Source: Bombus terrestris (taxonomy: Eukaryota; Arthropoda; Insecta; Hymenoptera; Apidae). Taken from it: a DNA stretch of 64,000 bases. Positions within the stretch are counted from its first letter, which is position 1; every line of letters begins with the position of its first letter. Positions 1-13,061 of the stretch are shown in pieces. A model generated the notes under the pieces. The model had not been told where the DNA came from, searched no databases, and saw nothing but the letters and a program-made list of their open reading frames with translations. The stretch spans positions 124,001-188,000 of the forward strand of contig NW_025963560.1 of the NCBI RefSeq assembly GCF_910591885.1, given 5' to 3'. Position numbers and translations under genes: made by a program.

Positions 1-30
1 ACATGGCGTCATACGTCATAAAGTAATACT

Positions 31-75
31 ACATGACGTAACATAATATAACGTTATTCGTAATAACGTAATACC
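31..75 (+). repeat. 45-bp half-unit deletion element, first copy
   Basis: A 60-bp pair of units reduced to 45 bp: ACATGACGT joins directly to AACATAATATAACG, dropping CATACGTCATAAAGT or its equivalent. The unshortened version is present at 286-345 and once in most blocks. Starts of the shortened element: 31, 1876, 2310, 5985, 6359, 8053, 10678, 13092, 14936, 17561, 19496, 21341, 21565, 24760, 25134, 26529, 28374, 28598, 31791, 32165, 36470, 37265, 39110, 39334, 42529, 42903, 44298, 46143, 46367, 49562, 49936, 54391, 56086, 56460, 60135 and 60509. Each contains the inverted repeat ACGTTATT-CGT-AATAACGT. Each also adds an in-frame TAA to the open frame. Confidence 0.93.
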
Positions 76-833
76 ACATGACGTCATACGTTATAACGTA
101 ATACTCCATAACGTCATAAGTTATAACCTAATACCGCATAACGTCATACGTTATATCGTAATACTGCATAACGTCATACGTTATAACGAAATACTACATG
201 ACGTCATACGTCATAAAGTAATACTGCATGACGTCATACGTCATAAAGTAATACTACATGACGTCATACGTCATAAAGTAATACTACATGACGTCATATG
301 TCATAAAGTAACATAATATAACGTTATTCGTAATAACGTAATACCACATGGCGTCATACGTTATAACGTAATACTCCATAACGTCATTCGTTATAACGTA
401 ATACTACATGACATGATACGTTATAACGTAATACGACATAACGTTGTGCGTTATATCGTAATTCTATATAACGTTGTACGTTATATCGTATTACTACATG
501 ACGTCATATGTTATAACGTAATACTACATGACGGCATACGTCATAAAGTAATACTACATGACGTCATACGTCATAAAGTAACACAATATAACGTCATACG
601 GTATAACGTAATACGACATAACGTTGTGCGTTATATCGTAATTCTATATAACGCTGTACGTTATATCGTATTACTACATGACGTCATATGTTATAACGTA
701 ATACTACATGACGGCATACGTTATAACCTAATACTACATGACGTCATACGTTATAACGCAAAACTACATGACGTCATACGTTATAACCTCATACTGCATA
801 ACGTCATACGTTATATCGTACTAATACATAACG

Positions 834-838
834 TATGA
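834..838 (+). other. 5-bp micro-inversion inside one unit
   Basis: All other alpha copies read ACGTCATACGT here (for example in the unit at 3106-3120), while this copy reads ACGTATGACGT. The five central bases TCATA are replaced by their reverse complement TATGA. The flanks ACG and CGT are complementary, so a short hairpin or template switch could produce the change in one step. The event creates an in-frame TGA at 836-838. Confidence 0.88.
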
Positions 839-1335
839 CGTTATAACGTAACACTACATAACGTCATACGTTATAACGTAGTACTGCATAACGTCATACG
901 TTATATCGTAATACTACATAACGTCATACGTTATAAGGAAATACTACATGACGTCATACGTCATAAAGCAATATTACATGACGTCATACGTCATAAAGTA
1001 ACACAATATTACGATATTCGTAATAACGTAATACTACATGACGTCATACGCTATAACGTGATACTACATGACATGATAAGTTATAACGTAATACGACATA
1101 ACGTTGTGCGTTATATCGTAATTCTATATAACGTTGTACGTTAAAACGAAATACTACATGACGTCATACGTCATAAAGTAATACTACATGACGTCATACG
1201 TCATAAAGTAATACTACATGACGTCATACGTTATAACGTAGTACTGCATAACGTCATACGTTATAACGAAATACTACATGACGTCATACGTCATAAAGTA
1301 ATACTACATGACGTCATACGTCATAAAGTAATACA

Positions 1336-1605
1336 ATATTACGATATTCGTAATAACGTAATACCACATGACGTCATACGTTATAACGTAATACTACATG
1401 TCTTTATACGTTATAACGTAATACAACATAAGGTCATACGTTATAAAGTTACACAATATAACGTTATTCGTAATAACGTAATACTACATAACGTCATACG
1501 TTATAACGTAATACTACATGACATGATAAGTTATAACGTAATACGACATAACGTTGTGCGTTATATCGTAATTCTATATAACGTTGTACGTTAAAACGAA
1601 ATACT
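1336..1605 (+). repeat. Beta cassette, reference copy (9 units, 270 bp)
   Basis: Fixed order of nine variant units: one with ATATTACGATATTCG, one near-consensus, one with ACATGTCTTTATACG, one with ACATAAGGTCATACG, one with ATATAACGTTATTCG, one near-consensus, one with ACATGACATGATAAG, one with GTTGTGCG, and one with GTTGTACGTTAAAACG. The first and fifth units hold 8-bp inverted repeats (1337-1344 with 1348-1355; 1461-1468 with 1472-1479), each with a 3-nt loop. The marker ACATGTCTTTATACG starts at 1396, 3675, 5265, 7214, 9418, 11173, 11623, 13557, 16301, 18056, 19961, 21071, 22720, 24040, 26994, 28104, 29751, 31071, 33320, 35930, 37730, 38840, 40489, 41809, 44763, 45873, 47522, 48842, 51091, 53701, 55276, 57825, 59415, 61364, 63074 and 63584 (36 copies). 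Full copies begin 60 bp before the marker. Those at 21071, 28104, 38840 and 45873 lack the first unit. Confidence 0.95.
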
Positions 1606-2250
1606 ACATGACGTCATACGTCATAAAGTAATACTACATGACGTCATACGTCATAAAGTAATACTACATGACGTCATACGTTATAACATAATACTGCATA
1701 ACGTCATACGTTATATCGTAATACTGCATAACGTCATACGTTATAACGAAATACTACATGACGTCATACGTCATAAAGTAATACTACATGACGTCATACG
1801 TCATAAAGTAATACTACATGACGTCATACGTCATAAAGTAATACTACATGACGTCATACGTCATAAAGTAATACTACATGACGTAACATAATATAACGTT
1901 ATTCGTAATAACGTAATACCACATGACGTCATACGTTATAACGTAATACTCCATAACGTCATAAGTTATAACCTAATACCGCATAACGTCATACGTTATA
2001 TCGTAATACTGCATAACGTCATACGTTATAACGAGATACTACATGACGTCATACGTCATAAAGTAATACTACATGACGTCATACGTTATAACGAAATACT
2101 ACATGACGTCATACGTCATAAAGTAATACTACATGACGTCATACGTCATAAAGTAATACTACATGACGTCATACGTCATAAAGTAATACTACATGACGTC
2201 ATACGTCATAAAGTAATACTACATGACGTCATACGTCATAAAGTAATACT

Positions 2251-2354
2251 ACATACGTCATACGTCATAAAGTAATACTACATGGCGTCATACGTCATAA
2301 AGTAATACTACATGACGTAACATAATATAACGTTATTCGTAATAACGTAATACC
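2251..2354 (+). repeat. Compound boundary marker J, first complete copy
   Basis: Three parts in fixed order: a 29-bp unit reading ACATACGTCATACG (one G lost), a unit reading ACATGGCGTCATACG, and the 45-bp half-unit deletion element. The 29-bp part starts at 2251, 6300, 7994, 13033, 14877, 21506, 25075, 28539, 32106, 39275, 42844, 46308, 49877, 56401 and 60450; the window opens on the second part of another copy. Copies at 6300, 7994, 13033 and 14877 carry GTGATACT instead of GTAATACT. Used here to define blocks. Confidence 0.93.
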
Positions 2355-2684
2355 ACATGACGTCATACGTTATAACGTAATACTCCATAACGTCATAAGT
2401 TATAACCTAATACCGCATAACGTCATACGTTATATCGTAATACTGCATAACGTCATACGTTATAACGAAATACTACATGACGTCATACGTCATAAAGTAA
2501 TACTGCATGACGTCATACGTCATAAAGTAATACTACATGACGTCATACGTCATAAAGTAATACTACATGACGTCATATGTCATAAAGTAACATAATATAA
2601 CGTTATTCGTAATAACGTAATACCACATGGCGTCATACGTTATAACGTAATACTCCATAACGTCATTCGTTATAACGTAATACT

Positions 2685-3434
2685 ACATGACATGATACGT
2701 TATAACGTAATACGACATAACGTTGTGCGTTATATCGTAATTCTATATAACGTTGTACGTTATATCGTATTACTACATGACGTCATATGTTATAACGTAA
2801 TACTACATGACGGCATACGTCATAAAGTAATACTACATGACGTCATACGTCATAAAGTAACACAATATAACGTCATACGGTATAACGTAATACGACATAA
2901 CGTTGTGCGTTATATCGTAATTCTATATAACGCTGTACGTTATATCGTATTACTACATGACGTCATATGTTATAACGTAATACTACATGACGGCATACGT
3001 TATAACCTAATACTACATGACGTCATACGTTATAACGCAAAACTATATGACGTCATACGTTATAACCTCATACTGCATAACGTCATACGTTATATCGTAC
3101 TAATACATAACGTCATACGTTATAACGTAACACTACATAACGTCATACGTTATAACGTAGTACTGCATAACGTCATACGTTATATCGTAATACTACATAA
3201 CGTCATACGTTATAAGGAAATACTACATGACGTCATACGTCATAAAGCAATATTACATGACGTCATACGTCATAAAGTAACACAATATTACGATATTCGT
3301 AATAACGTAATACTACATGACGTCATACGCTATAACGTGATACTACATGACATGATAAGTTATAACGTAATACGACATAACGTTGTGCGTTATATCGTAA
3401 TTCTATATAACGTTGTACGTTAAAACGAAATACT
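2685..3434 (+). repeat. Alpha-1 cassette, reference copy (25 units, 750 bp)
   Basis: Starts with ACATGACATGATACG and ends with the GTTGTACGTTAAAACG unit. It carries two CATATG-bearing units, two ACGGCATACG units, a GTATAACG unit, a CAAAACTATATGACG unit, a CTAATACATAACG unit, and near its end AAGCAATATT, ATATTACGATATTCG and CGCTATAACGTGATACT. Copies are at 406-1155, 2685-3434, 8428-9177, 15311-16060 and 56835-57584. Block 16 holds two partial copies, about 60846-61123 and 62174-62833. The longer alpha-2 form found in blocks 7, 9, 10, 11, 13 and 14 keeps the first part and replaces the end with K units and a beta cassette. Confidence 0.93.
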
Positions 3435-4019
3435 ACATGACGTCATACGTCATAAAGTAATACTACATGACGTCATACGTCATAAAGTAATACTACATGA
3501 CGTCATACGTTATAACGTAGTACTGCATAACGTCATACGTTATAACGAAATACTACATGACGTCATACGTCATAAAGTAATACTACATGACGTCATACGT
3601 CATAAAGTAATACAATATTACGATATTCGTAATAACGTAATACCACATGACGTCATACGTTATAACGTAATACTACATGTCTTTATACGTTATAACGTAA
3701 TACAACATAAGGTCATACGTTATAAAGTTACACAATATAACGTTATTCGTAATAACGTAATACTACATAACGTCATACGTTATAACGTAATACTACATGA
3801 CATGATAAGTTATAACGTAATACGACATAACGTTGTGCGTTATATCGTAATTCTATATAACGTTGTACGTTAAAACGAAATACTACATGACGTCATACGT
3901 CATAAAGTAATACTACATGACGTCATACGTCATAAAGTAATACTACATGACGTCATACGTTATAACATAATACTGCATAACGTCATACGTTATATCGTAA
4001 TACTGCATAACGTCATACG

Positions 4020-5204
4020 TTATAACGAAATACTACATGACGTCATACGTCATAAAGTAATACTACATGACGTCATACGTCATAAAGTAATACTACATGA
4101 CGTCATACGTCATAAAGTAATACTACATGACGTCATACGTCATAAAGTAATACTACATGACGTCATACGTTATAACATAATACTGCATAACGTCATACGT
4201 TATATCGTAATACTGCATAACGTCATACGTTATAACGAAATACTACATGACGTCATACGTCATAAAGTAATACTACATGACGTCATACGTCATAAAGTAA
4301 TACTACATGACGTCATACGTCATAAAGTAATACTACATGACGTCATACGTTATAACATAATACTGCATAACGTCATACGTTATATCGTAATACTGCATAA
4401 CGTCATACGTTATAACGAAATACTACATGACGTCATACGTCATAAAGTAATACTACATGACGTCATACGTCATAAAGTAATACTACATGACGTCATACGT
4501 CATAAAGTAATATTACATGACGTCATACGTCATAAAGTAATACTACATGACGTCATACGTCATAAAGTAATACTACATGACGTCATACGTTATAACCTAA
4601 TACTGCATAACGTCATACGTTATATCGTAATACTGCATAACGTCATACGTTATAACGAAATACTACATGACGTCATACGTCATAAAGTAATACTACATGA
4701 CGTCATACGTCATAAAGTAATACTACATGACGTCATACGTCATAAAGTAATACTACATGACGTCATACGTCATAAAGTAATACTACATGACGTCATACGT
4801 CATAAAGTAATACTACATGACGTCATACGTCATAAAGTAATACTACATGACGTCATACGTCATAAAGTAATACTACATGACGTCATACGTCATAAAGTAA
4901 TACTACATGACGTCATACGTCATAAAGTAATACTACATGACGTCATACGTCATAAAGTAATACTACATGACGTCATACGTTATAACATAATACTGCATAA
5001 CGTCATACGTTATATCGTAATACTGCATAACGTCATACGTTATAACGAAATACTACATGACGTCATACGTCATAAAGTAATACTACATGACGTCATACGT
5101 CATAAAGTAATACTACATGACGTCATACGTCATAAAGTAATATTACATGACGTCATACGTCATAAAGTAATACTACATGACGTCATACGTCATAAAGTAA
5201 TACA
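4020..5204 (+). repeat. M/L-I-E-K(n) ladder, clearest example
   Basis: A sub-block pattern in which an M or L unit, an I unit and an E unit are always adjacent and in that order, followed by K units. From 4020 the K counts are 4, 3, 5 and 10, then an M-I-E group leads through K units to the beta at 5205. K units with ATATTACATG in place of ATACTACATG recur at fixed places in the 5-unit runs (for example near 4510). The same ladder fills the space between cassettes in every block. Confidence 0.92.
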
Positions 5205-5984
5205 ATATTACGATATTCGTAATAACGTAATACCACATGACGTCATACGTTATAACGTAATACTACATGTCTTTATACGTTATAACGTAATACAACATAA
5301 GGTCATACGTTATAAAGTTACACAATATAACGTTATTCGTAATAACGTAATACTACATAACGTCATACGTTATAACGTAATACTACATGACATGATAAGT
5401 TATAACGTAATACGACATAACGTTGTGCGTTATAACGTAATTCTACATGATGCCGTACGTTACAACGTAATACTACATGACGTCATACGTTATAACGCAA
5501 AACTACATGACGTCATACGCTATAACCTCATACTGCATAACGTCATACGTTATATCGTACTAATACATAACGTCATACGTTATAACGTAATACTGCATAA
5601 CGTCATACGTTATAACGTAATACTGCATACCGTCATACGTTATATCGTAATACTGCATAACGTCATACGTTATAACGTAATACTGCATACCGTCATACGT
5701 TATATCGTAATACTGCATAACGTCATACGTTATAACGAAATACTACATGACGTCATTCGTTATAACGTAATACCACATGACGTCATACGTTATAACGTAA
5801 TACTCCATAACGTCATAAGTTATAACCTAATACCGCATAACGTCATACGTTATATCGTAATACTGCATAACGTCATACGTTATAACGAAATACTACATGA
5901 CGTCATACGTCATAAAGTAATACTACATGACGTCATACGTCATAAAGTAATACTACATGACGTCATACGTCATAAAGTAATACT
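5205..5984 (+). repeat. Beta-delta cassette, first copy (ACATGATGCCGTACG marker)
   Basis: A beta cassette whose eighth unit runs straight into an ACATGATGCCGTACG unit (5445), then CAAAACTACATGACG, GCTATAACCTCATACT, CTAATACATAACG, two GCATACCGTCATACG units, ATTCGTTATAACG, ACCACATGACG, CCATAACGTCATAAG, L, I, E and K units, ending at the half-unit deletion at 5985. The marker starts at 5445, 24220, 31251, 41989, 49022, 55546 and 59595. Six copies lack 90 bp that is present only in the copy at 55546, where two extra ordinary-phase stretches with CATATG and GGAATACG sit before the marker. Confidence 0.92.
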
Positions 5985-6328
5985 ACATGACGTAACATAA
6001 TATAACGTTATTCGTAATAACGTAATACCACATGACGTCATACGTTATAACGTAATACTCCATAACGTCATAAGTTATAACCTAATACCGCATAACGTCA
6101 TACGTTATATCGTAATACTGCATAACGTCATACGTTATAACGAAATACTACATGACGTCATACGTCATAAAGTAATACTACATGACGTCATACGTCATAA
6201 AGTAATACTACATGACGTCATACGTCATAAAGTAATACTACATGACGTCATACGTCATAAAGTAATACTACATGACGTCATACGTCATAAAGTAATACTA
6301 CATACGTCATACGTCATAAAGTGATACT

Positions 6329-8022
6329 ACATGGCGTCATACGTCATAAAGTAATACTACATGACGTAACATAATATAACGTTATTCGTAATAACGTAAT
6401 ACCACATGACGTCATACGTTATAACGTAATACTCCATAACGTCATAAGTTATAACCTAATACCGCATAACGTCATACGTTATATCGTAATACTGCATAAC
6501 GTCATACGTTATAACGAAATACTACATGACGTCATACGTCATAAAGTAATACTGCATGACGTCATACGTCATAAAGTAATACTACATGACGTCATACGTC
6601 ATAAAGTAATACTACATGACGTCATATGTCATAAAGTAACATAATATAACGTTATTCGTAATAACGTAATACCACATGGCGTCATACGTTATAACGTAAT
6701 ACTCCATAACGTCATTCGTTATAACGTAATACTACATGACATGATACGTTATAACGTAATACTCCATAACGTCATAAGTTATAACCTAATACCGCATAAC
6801 TTCATACGTTATATCGTAATACTGCATAACGTCATACGTTATAACGAAATACTACACGACGTCATACGTCATAAAGTAATACTACATGACGTCATACGTC
6901 ATAAAGTAATACTACATGACGTCATACGTCATAAAGTAATACTACATGACGTCATACGTCATAAAGTAATACTACATGACGTCATACGTCATAAAGTAAT
7001 ACTACATGACGTCATACGTCATAAAGTAATACTACATGACGTCATACGTCATAAAGTAATACTACATGACGTCATACGTCATAAAGTAATACTACATGAC
7101 GTCATACGTCATAAAGTAATACTACATGACGTCATACGTCATAAAGTAATACAATATTACGATATTCGTAATAACGTAATACCACATGACGTCATACGTT
7201 ATAACGTAATACTACATGTCTTTATACGTTATAACGTAATACAACATAAGGTCATACGTTATAAAGTTACACAATATAACGTTATTCGTAATAACGTAAT
7301 ACTACATAACGTCATACGTTATAACGTAATACTACATGACATGATAAGTTATAACGTAATACGACATAACGTTGTGCGTTATATCGTAATTCTATATAAC
7401 GTTGTACGTTAAAACGAAATACTACATGACGTCATACGTCATAAAGTAATACTACATGACGTCATACGTCATAAAGTAATACTACATGACGTCATACGTT
7501 ATAACATAATACTGCATAACGTCATACGTTATATCGTAATACTGCATAACGTCATACGTTATAACGAAATACTACATGACGTCATACGTCATAAAGTAAT
7601 ACTACATGACGTCATACGTCATAAAGTAATACTACATGACGTCATACGTTATAACATAATACTGCATAACGTCATACGTTATATCGTAATACTGCATAAC
7701 GTCATACGTTATAACGAAATACTACATGACGTCATACGTCATAAAGTAATACTACATGACGTCATACGTCATAAAGTAATACTACATGACGTCATACGTC
7801 ATAAAGTAATACTACATGACGTCATACGTCATAAAGTAATACTACATGACGTCATACGTTATAACATAATACTGCATAACGTCATACGTTATATCGTAAT
7901 ACTGCATAACGTCATACGTTATAACGAAATACTACATGACGTCATACGTCATAAAGTAATACTACATGACGTCATACGTCATAAAGTAATACTACATACG
8001 TCATACGTCATAAAGTGATACT
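6329..8022 (+). repeat. Block 3 (class S, 1,694 bp)
   Basis: The shortest block. It has a half-unit deletion at 6359, the first unit of alpha at 6734 that jumps at once into CCATAACGTCATAAG, gamma (6854), beta at 7154-7423, then three M-I-E groups with short K runs. The J unit closing it at 7994 carries the GTGATACT variant. The alpha-to-gamma jump looks like a large internal deletion of a longer block. Confidence 0.9.
6777..7153 (+). repeat. Gamma cassette, first copy (ACTTCATACG, ACACGACG, K run)
   Basis: Defined by a GCATAACTTCATACG unit (G-to-T change), then I, then an E unit whose next half reads ACACGACG (T-to-C change), a run of 8 or 9 K units, and a beta cassette. The ACACGACG marker starts at 6854, 10843, 13257, 17726, 19661, 26694, 37430 and 44463 (8 copies). 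Because both private substitutions are shared by all copies, they descend from one ancestral cassette. The cassette is present in S, L, C2 and the chimeric R block 10, and absent from P, X and C1 blocks. Confidence 0.9.
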
Positions 8023-11000
8023 ACATGGCGTCATACGTCATAAAGTAATACTACATGACGTAACATAATATAACGTTATTCGTAATAACGTAATACCACA
8101 TGACGTCATACGTTATAACGTAATACTCCATAACGTCATAAGTTATAACCTAATACCGCATAACGTCATACGTTATATCGTAATACTGCATAACGTCATA
8201 CGTTATAACGAAATACTACATGACGTCATACGTCATAAAGTAATACTGCATGACGTCATACGTCATAAAGTAATACTACATGACGTCATACGTCATAAAG
8301 TAATACTACATGACGTCATATGTCATAAAGTAACATAATATAACGTTATTCGTAATAACGTAATACCACATGGCGTCATACGTTATAACGTAATACTCCA
8401 TAACGTCATTCGTTATAACGTAATACTACATGACATGATACGTTATAACGTAATACGACATAACGTTGTGCGTTATATCGTAATTCTATATAACGTTGTA
8501 CGTTATATCGTATTACTACATGACGTCATATGTTATAACGTAATACTACATGACGGCATACGTCATAAAGTAATACTACATGACGTCATACGTCATAAAG
8601 TAACACAATATAACGTCATACGGTATAACGTAATACGACATAACGTTGTGCGTTATATCGTAATTCTATATAACGCTGTACGTTATATCGTATTACTACA
8701 TGACGTCATATGTTATAACGTAATACTACATGACGGCATACGTTATAACCTAATACTACATGACGTCATACGTTATAACGCAAAACTATATGACGTCATA
8801 CGTTATAACCTCATACTGCATAACGTCATACGTTATATCGTACTAATACATAACGTCATACGTTATAACGTAACACTACATAACGTCATACGTTATAACG
8901 TAGTACTGCATAACGTCATACGTTATATCGTAATACTACATAACGTCATACGTTATAAGGAAATACTACATGACGTCATACGTCATAAAGCAATATTACA
9001 TGACGTCATACGTCATAAAGTAACACAATATTACGATATTCGTAATAACGTAATACTACATGACGTCATACGCTATAACGTGATACTACATGACATGATA
9101 AGTTATAACGTAATACGACATAACGTTGTGCGTTATATCGTAATTCTATATAACGTTGTACGTTAAAACGAAATACTACATGACGTCATACGTCATAAAG
9201 TAATACTACATGACGTCATACGTCATAAAGTAATACTACATGACGTCATACGTTATAACGTAGTACTGCATAACGTCATACGTTATAACGAAATACTACA
9301 TGACGTCATACGTCATAAAGTAATACTACATGACGTCATACGTCATAAAGTAATACAATATTACGATATTCGTAATAACGTAATACCACATGACGTCATA
9401 CGTTATAACGTAATACTACATGTCTTTATACGTTATAACGTAATACAACATAAGGTCATACGTTATAAAGTTACACAATATAACGTTATTCGTAATAACG
9501 TAATACTACATAACGTCATACGTTATAACGTAATACTACATGACATGATAAGTTATAACGTAATACGACATAACGTTGTGCGTTATATCGTAATTCTATA
9601 TAACGTTGTACGTTAAAACGAAATACTACATGACGTCATACGTCATAAAGTAATACTACATGACGTCATACGTCATAAAGTAATACTACATGACGTCATA
9701 CGTTATAACATAATACTGCATAACGTCATACGTTATATCGTAATACTGCATAACGTCATACGTTATAACGAAATACTACATGACGTCATACGTCATAAAG
9801 TAATACTACATGACGTCATACGTCATAAAGTAATACTACATGACGTCATACGTCATAAAGTAATACTACATGACGTCATACGTTATAACATAATACTGCA
9901 TAACGTCATACGTTATATCGTAATACTGCATAACGTCATACGTTATAACGAAATACTACATGACGTCATACGTCATAAAGTAATACTACATGACGTCATA
10001 CGTCATAAAGTAATACTACATAACGTCATACGTCATAAAGTAATACTACATGACGTCATACGTCATAAAGTAATACTACATGACGTCATACGTTATAACA
10101 TAATACTGCATAACGTCATACGTTATATCGTAATACTGCATAACGTCATACGTTATAACGAAATACTACATGACGTCATACGTCATAAAGTAATACTACA
10201 TGACGTCATACGTCATAAAGTAATACTACATGACGTCATACGTCATAAAGTAATACTACATGACGTCATACGTCATAAAGTAATATTACATGACGTCATA
10301 CGTCATAAAGTAATACTACATGACGTCATACGTCATAAAGTAATACTACATGACGTCATACGTTATAACCTAATACTGCATAACGTCATACGTTATATCG
10401 TAATACTGCATAACGTCATACGTTATAACGAAATACTACATGACGTCATACGTCATAAAGTAATACTACATGACGTCATACGTCATAAAGTAATACTACA
10501 TGACGTCATACGTCATAAAGTAATACTACATGACGTCATACGTCATAAAGTAATACTACATGACGTCATACGTCATAAAGTAATACTACATGACGTCATA
10601 CGTCATAAAGTAATATTACATGACGTCATACGTCATAAAGTAATACTACATGACGTCATACGTCATAAAGTAATACTACATGACGTAACATAATATAACG
10701 TTATTCGTAATAACGTAATACCACATGACGTCATACGTTATAACGTAATACTCCATAACGTCATAAGTTATAACCTAATACCGCATAACTTCATACGTTA
10801 TATCGTAATACTGCATAACGTCATACGTTATAACGAAATACTACACGACGTCATACGTCATAAAGTAATACTACATGACGTCATACGTCATAAAGTAATA
10901 CTACATGACGTCATACGTCATAAAGTAATACTACATGACGTCATACGTCATAAAGTAATACTACATGACGTCATACGTCATAAAGTAATACTACATGACG

Positions 11001-13061
11001 TCATACGTCATAAAGTAATACTACATGACGTCATACGTCATAAAGTAATACTACATGACGTCATACGTCATAAAGTAATACTACATGACGTCATACGTCA
11101 TAAAGTAATACAATATTACGATATTCGTAATAACGTAATACCACATGACGTCATACGTTATAACGTAATACTACATGTCTTTATACGTTATAACGTAATA
11201 CAACATAAGGTCATACGTTATAAAGTTACACAATATAACGTTATTCGTAATAACGTAATACTACATAACGTCATACGTTATAACGTAATACTACATGACA
11301 TGATAAGTTATAACGTAATACGACATAACGTTGTGCGTTATATCGTAATTCTATATAACGTTGTACGTTAAAACGAAATACTACATGACGTCATACGTCA
11401 TAAAGTAATACTACATGACGTCATACGTCATAAAGTAATACTACATGACGTCATACGTTATAACGTAGTACTGCATAACGTCATACGTTATAACGAAATA
11501 CTACATGACGTCATACGTCATAAAGTAATACTACATGACGTCATACGTCATAAAGTAATACAATATTACGATATTCGTAATAACGTAATACCACATGACG
11601 TCATACGTTATAACGTAATACTACATGTCTTTATACGTTATAACGTAATACAACATAAGGTCATACGTTATAAAGTTACACAATATAACGTTATTCGTAA
11701 TAACGTAATACTACATAACGTCATACGTTATAACGTAATACTACATGACATGATAAGTTATAACGTAATACGACATAACGTTGTGCGTTATATCGTAATT
11801 CTATATAACGTTGTACGTTAAAACGAAATACTACATGACGTCATACGTCATAAAGTAATACTACATGACGTCATACGTCATAAAGTAATACTACATGACG
11901 TCATACGTTATAACATAATACTGCATAACGTCATACGTTATATCGTAATACTGCATAACGTCATACGTTATAACGAAATACTACATGACGTCATACGTCA
12001 TAAAGTAATACTACATGACGTCATACGTCATAAAGTAATACTACATGACGTCATACGTTATAACGAAATACTACATGACGTCATACGTCATAAAGTAATA
12101 CTACATGACGTCATACGTCATAAAGTAATACTACATGACGTCATACGTTATAACATAATACTGCATAACGTCATACGTTATATCGTAATACTGCATAACG
12201 TCATACGTTATAACGAAATACTACATGACGTCATACGTCATAAAGTAATACTACATGACGTCATACGTCATAAAGTAATACTACATGACGTCATACGTCA
12301 TAAAGTAATACTACATGACGTCATACGTCATAAAGTAATACTACATGACGTCATACGTTATAACATAATACTGCATAACGTCATACGTTATATCGTAATA
12401 CTGCATAACGTCATACGTTATAACGAAATACTACATGACGTCATACGTAATAAAGTAATACTACATGACGTCATACGTCATAAAGTAATACTACATGACG
12501 TCATACGTCATAAAGTAATACTACATGACGTCATACGTTATAACATAATACTGCATAACGTCATACGTTATATCGTAATACTGCATAACGTCATACGTTA
12601 TAACGAAATACTACATGACGTCATACGTCATAAAGTAATACTACATGACGTCATACGTCATAAAGTAATACTACATGACGTCATACGTTATAACATAATA
12701 CTGCATAACGTCATACGTTATATCGTAATACTGCATAACGTCATACGTTATAACGAAATACTACATGACGTCATACGTCATAAAGTAATACTACATGACG
12801 TCATACGTCATAAAGTAATACTACATGACGTCATACGTCATAAAGTAATACTACATGACGTCATACGTCATAAAGTAATACTACATGACGTCATACGTTA
12901 TAACATAATACTGCATAACGTCATACGTTATATCGTAATACTGCATAACGTCATACGTTATAACGAAATACTACATGACGTCATACGTCATAAAGTAATA
13001 CTACATGACGTCATACGTCATAAAGTAATACTACATACGTCATACGTCATAAAGTGATACT
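8023..13061 (+). repeat. Block 4 (class L, 5,039 bp)
   Basis: Contains half-unit deletions at 8053 and 10678, alpha-1 at 8428-9177, beta cassettes at 9358, 11113 and 11563, and gamma at 10843. The second and third beta copies are only 450 bp apart. The block matches block 6 at an offset of 6,883 bp through the beta at 11113 and then diverges. It is closed by a GTGATACT J unit at 13033. Confidence 0.9.

Larger units (their letters stand above)
1..2279 (+). repeat. Block 1 (class P, 2,279 bp)
   Basis: Begins at the ACATGGCG unit of marker J and ends with the 29-bp unit 2251-2279. It contains half-unit deletions at 31 and 1876, alpha-1 at 406-1155 and beta at 1336-1605. It matches block 2 at an offset of 2,279 bp until about 1,870. 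It then ends early with M-I-E-K runs and a second half-unit deletion, where block 2 continues for 1.8 kb more. It alone carries the 5-bp inversion at 834-838. Confidence 0.9.
2280..6328 (+). repeat. Block 2 (class X, 4,049 bp)
   Basis: Contains half-unit deletions at 2310 and 5985, alpha-1 at 2685-3434, beta at 3615-3884, then a clear ladder of M-I-E-K(n) with n = 4, 3, 5 and 10 between 4020 and 4980, then beta-delta from 5205. It closes with a 29-bp J unit at 6300-6328 carrying GTGATACT in place of GTAATACT. It is nearly identical to block 15, 54,150 bp downstream and of the same length. Confidence 0.92.

Noticed and set aside
1461..1479. Intrinsic terminator
   Set aside because: The ACGTTATT/AATAACGT hairpin is AT-rich with no following T tract, and it recurs throughout the array with no gene next to it.
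1336..1605. CRISPR array
   Set aside because: Units are contiguous 30-bp copies with no unique spacers, so there is no repeat-spacer alternation and there are no cas genes.
1694..1844. A conserved 150-bp (five-unit, nucleosome-sized) indel module
   Set aside because: Differences of 150 bp recur (block 3 versus 5; offsets 17,771 versus 17,921), but blocks 3 and 5 differ by several unrelated changes that only sum to 150, so a common module is not supported.
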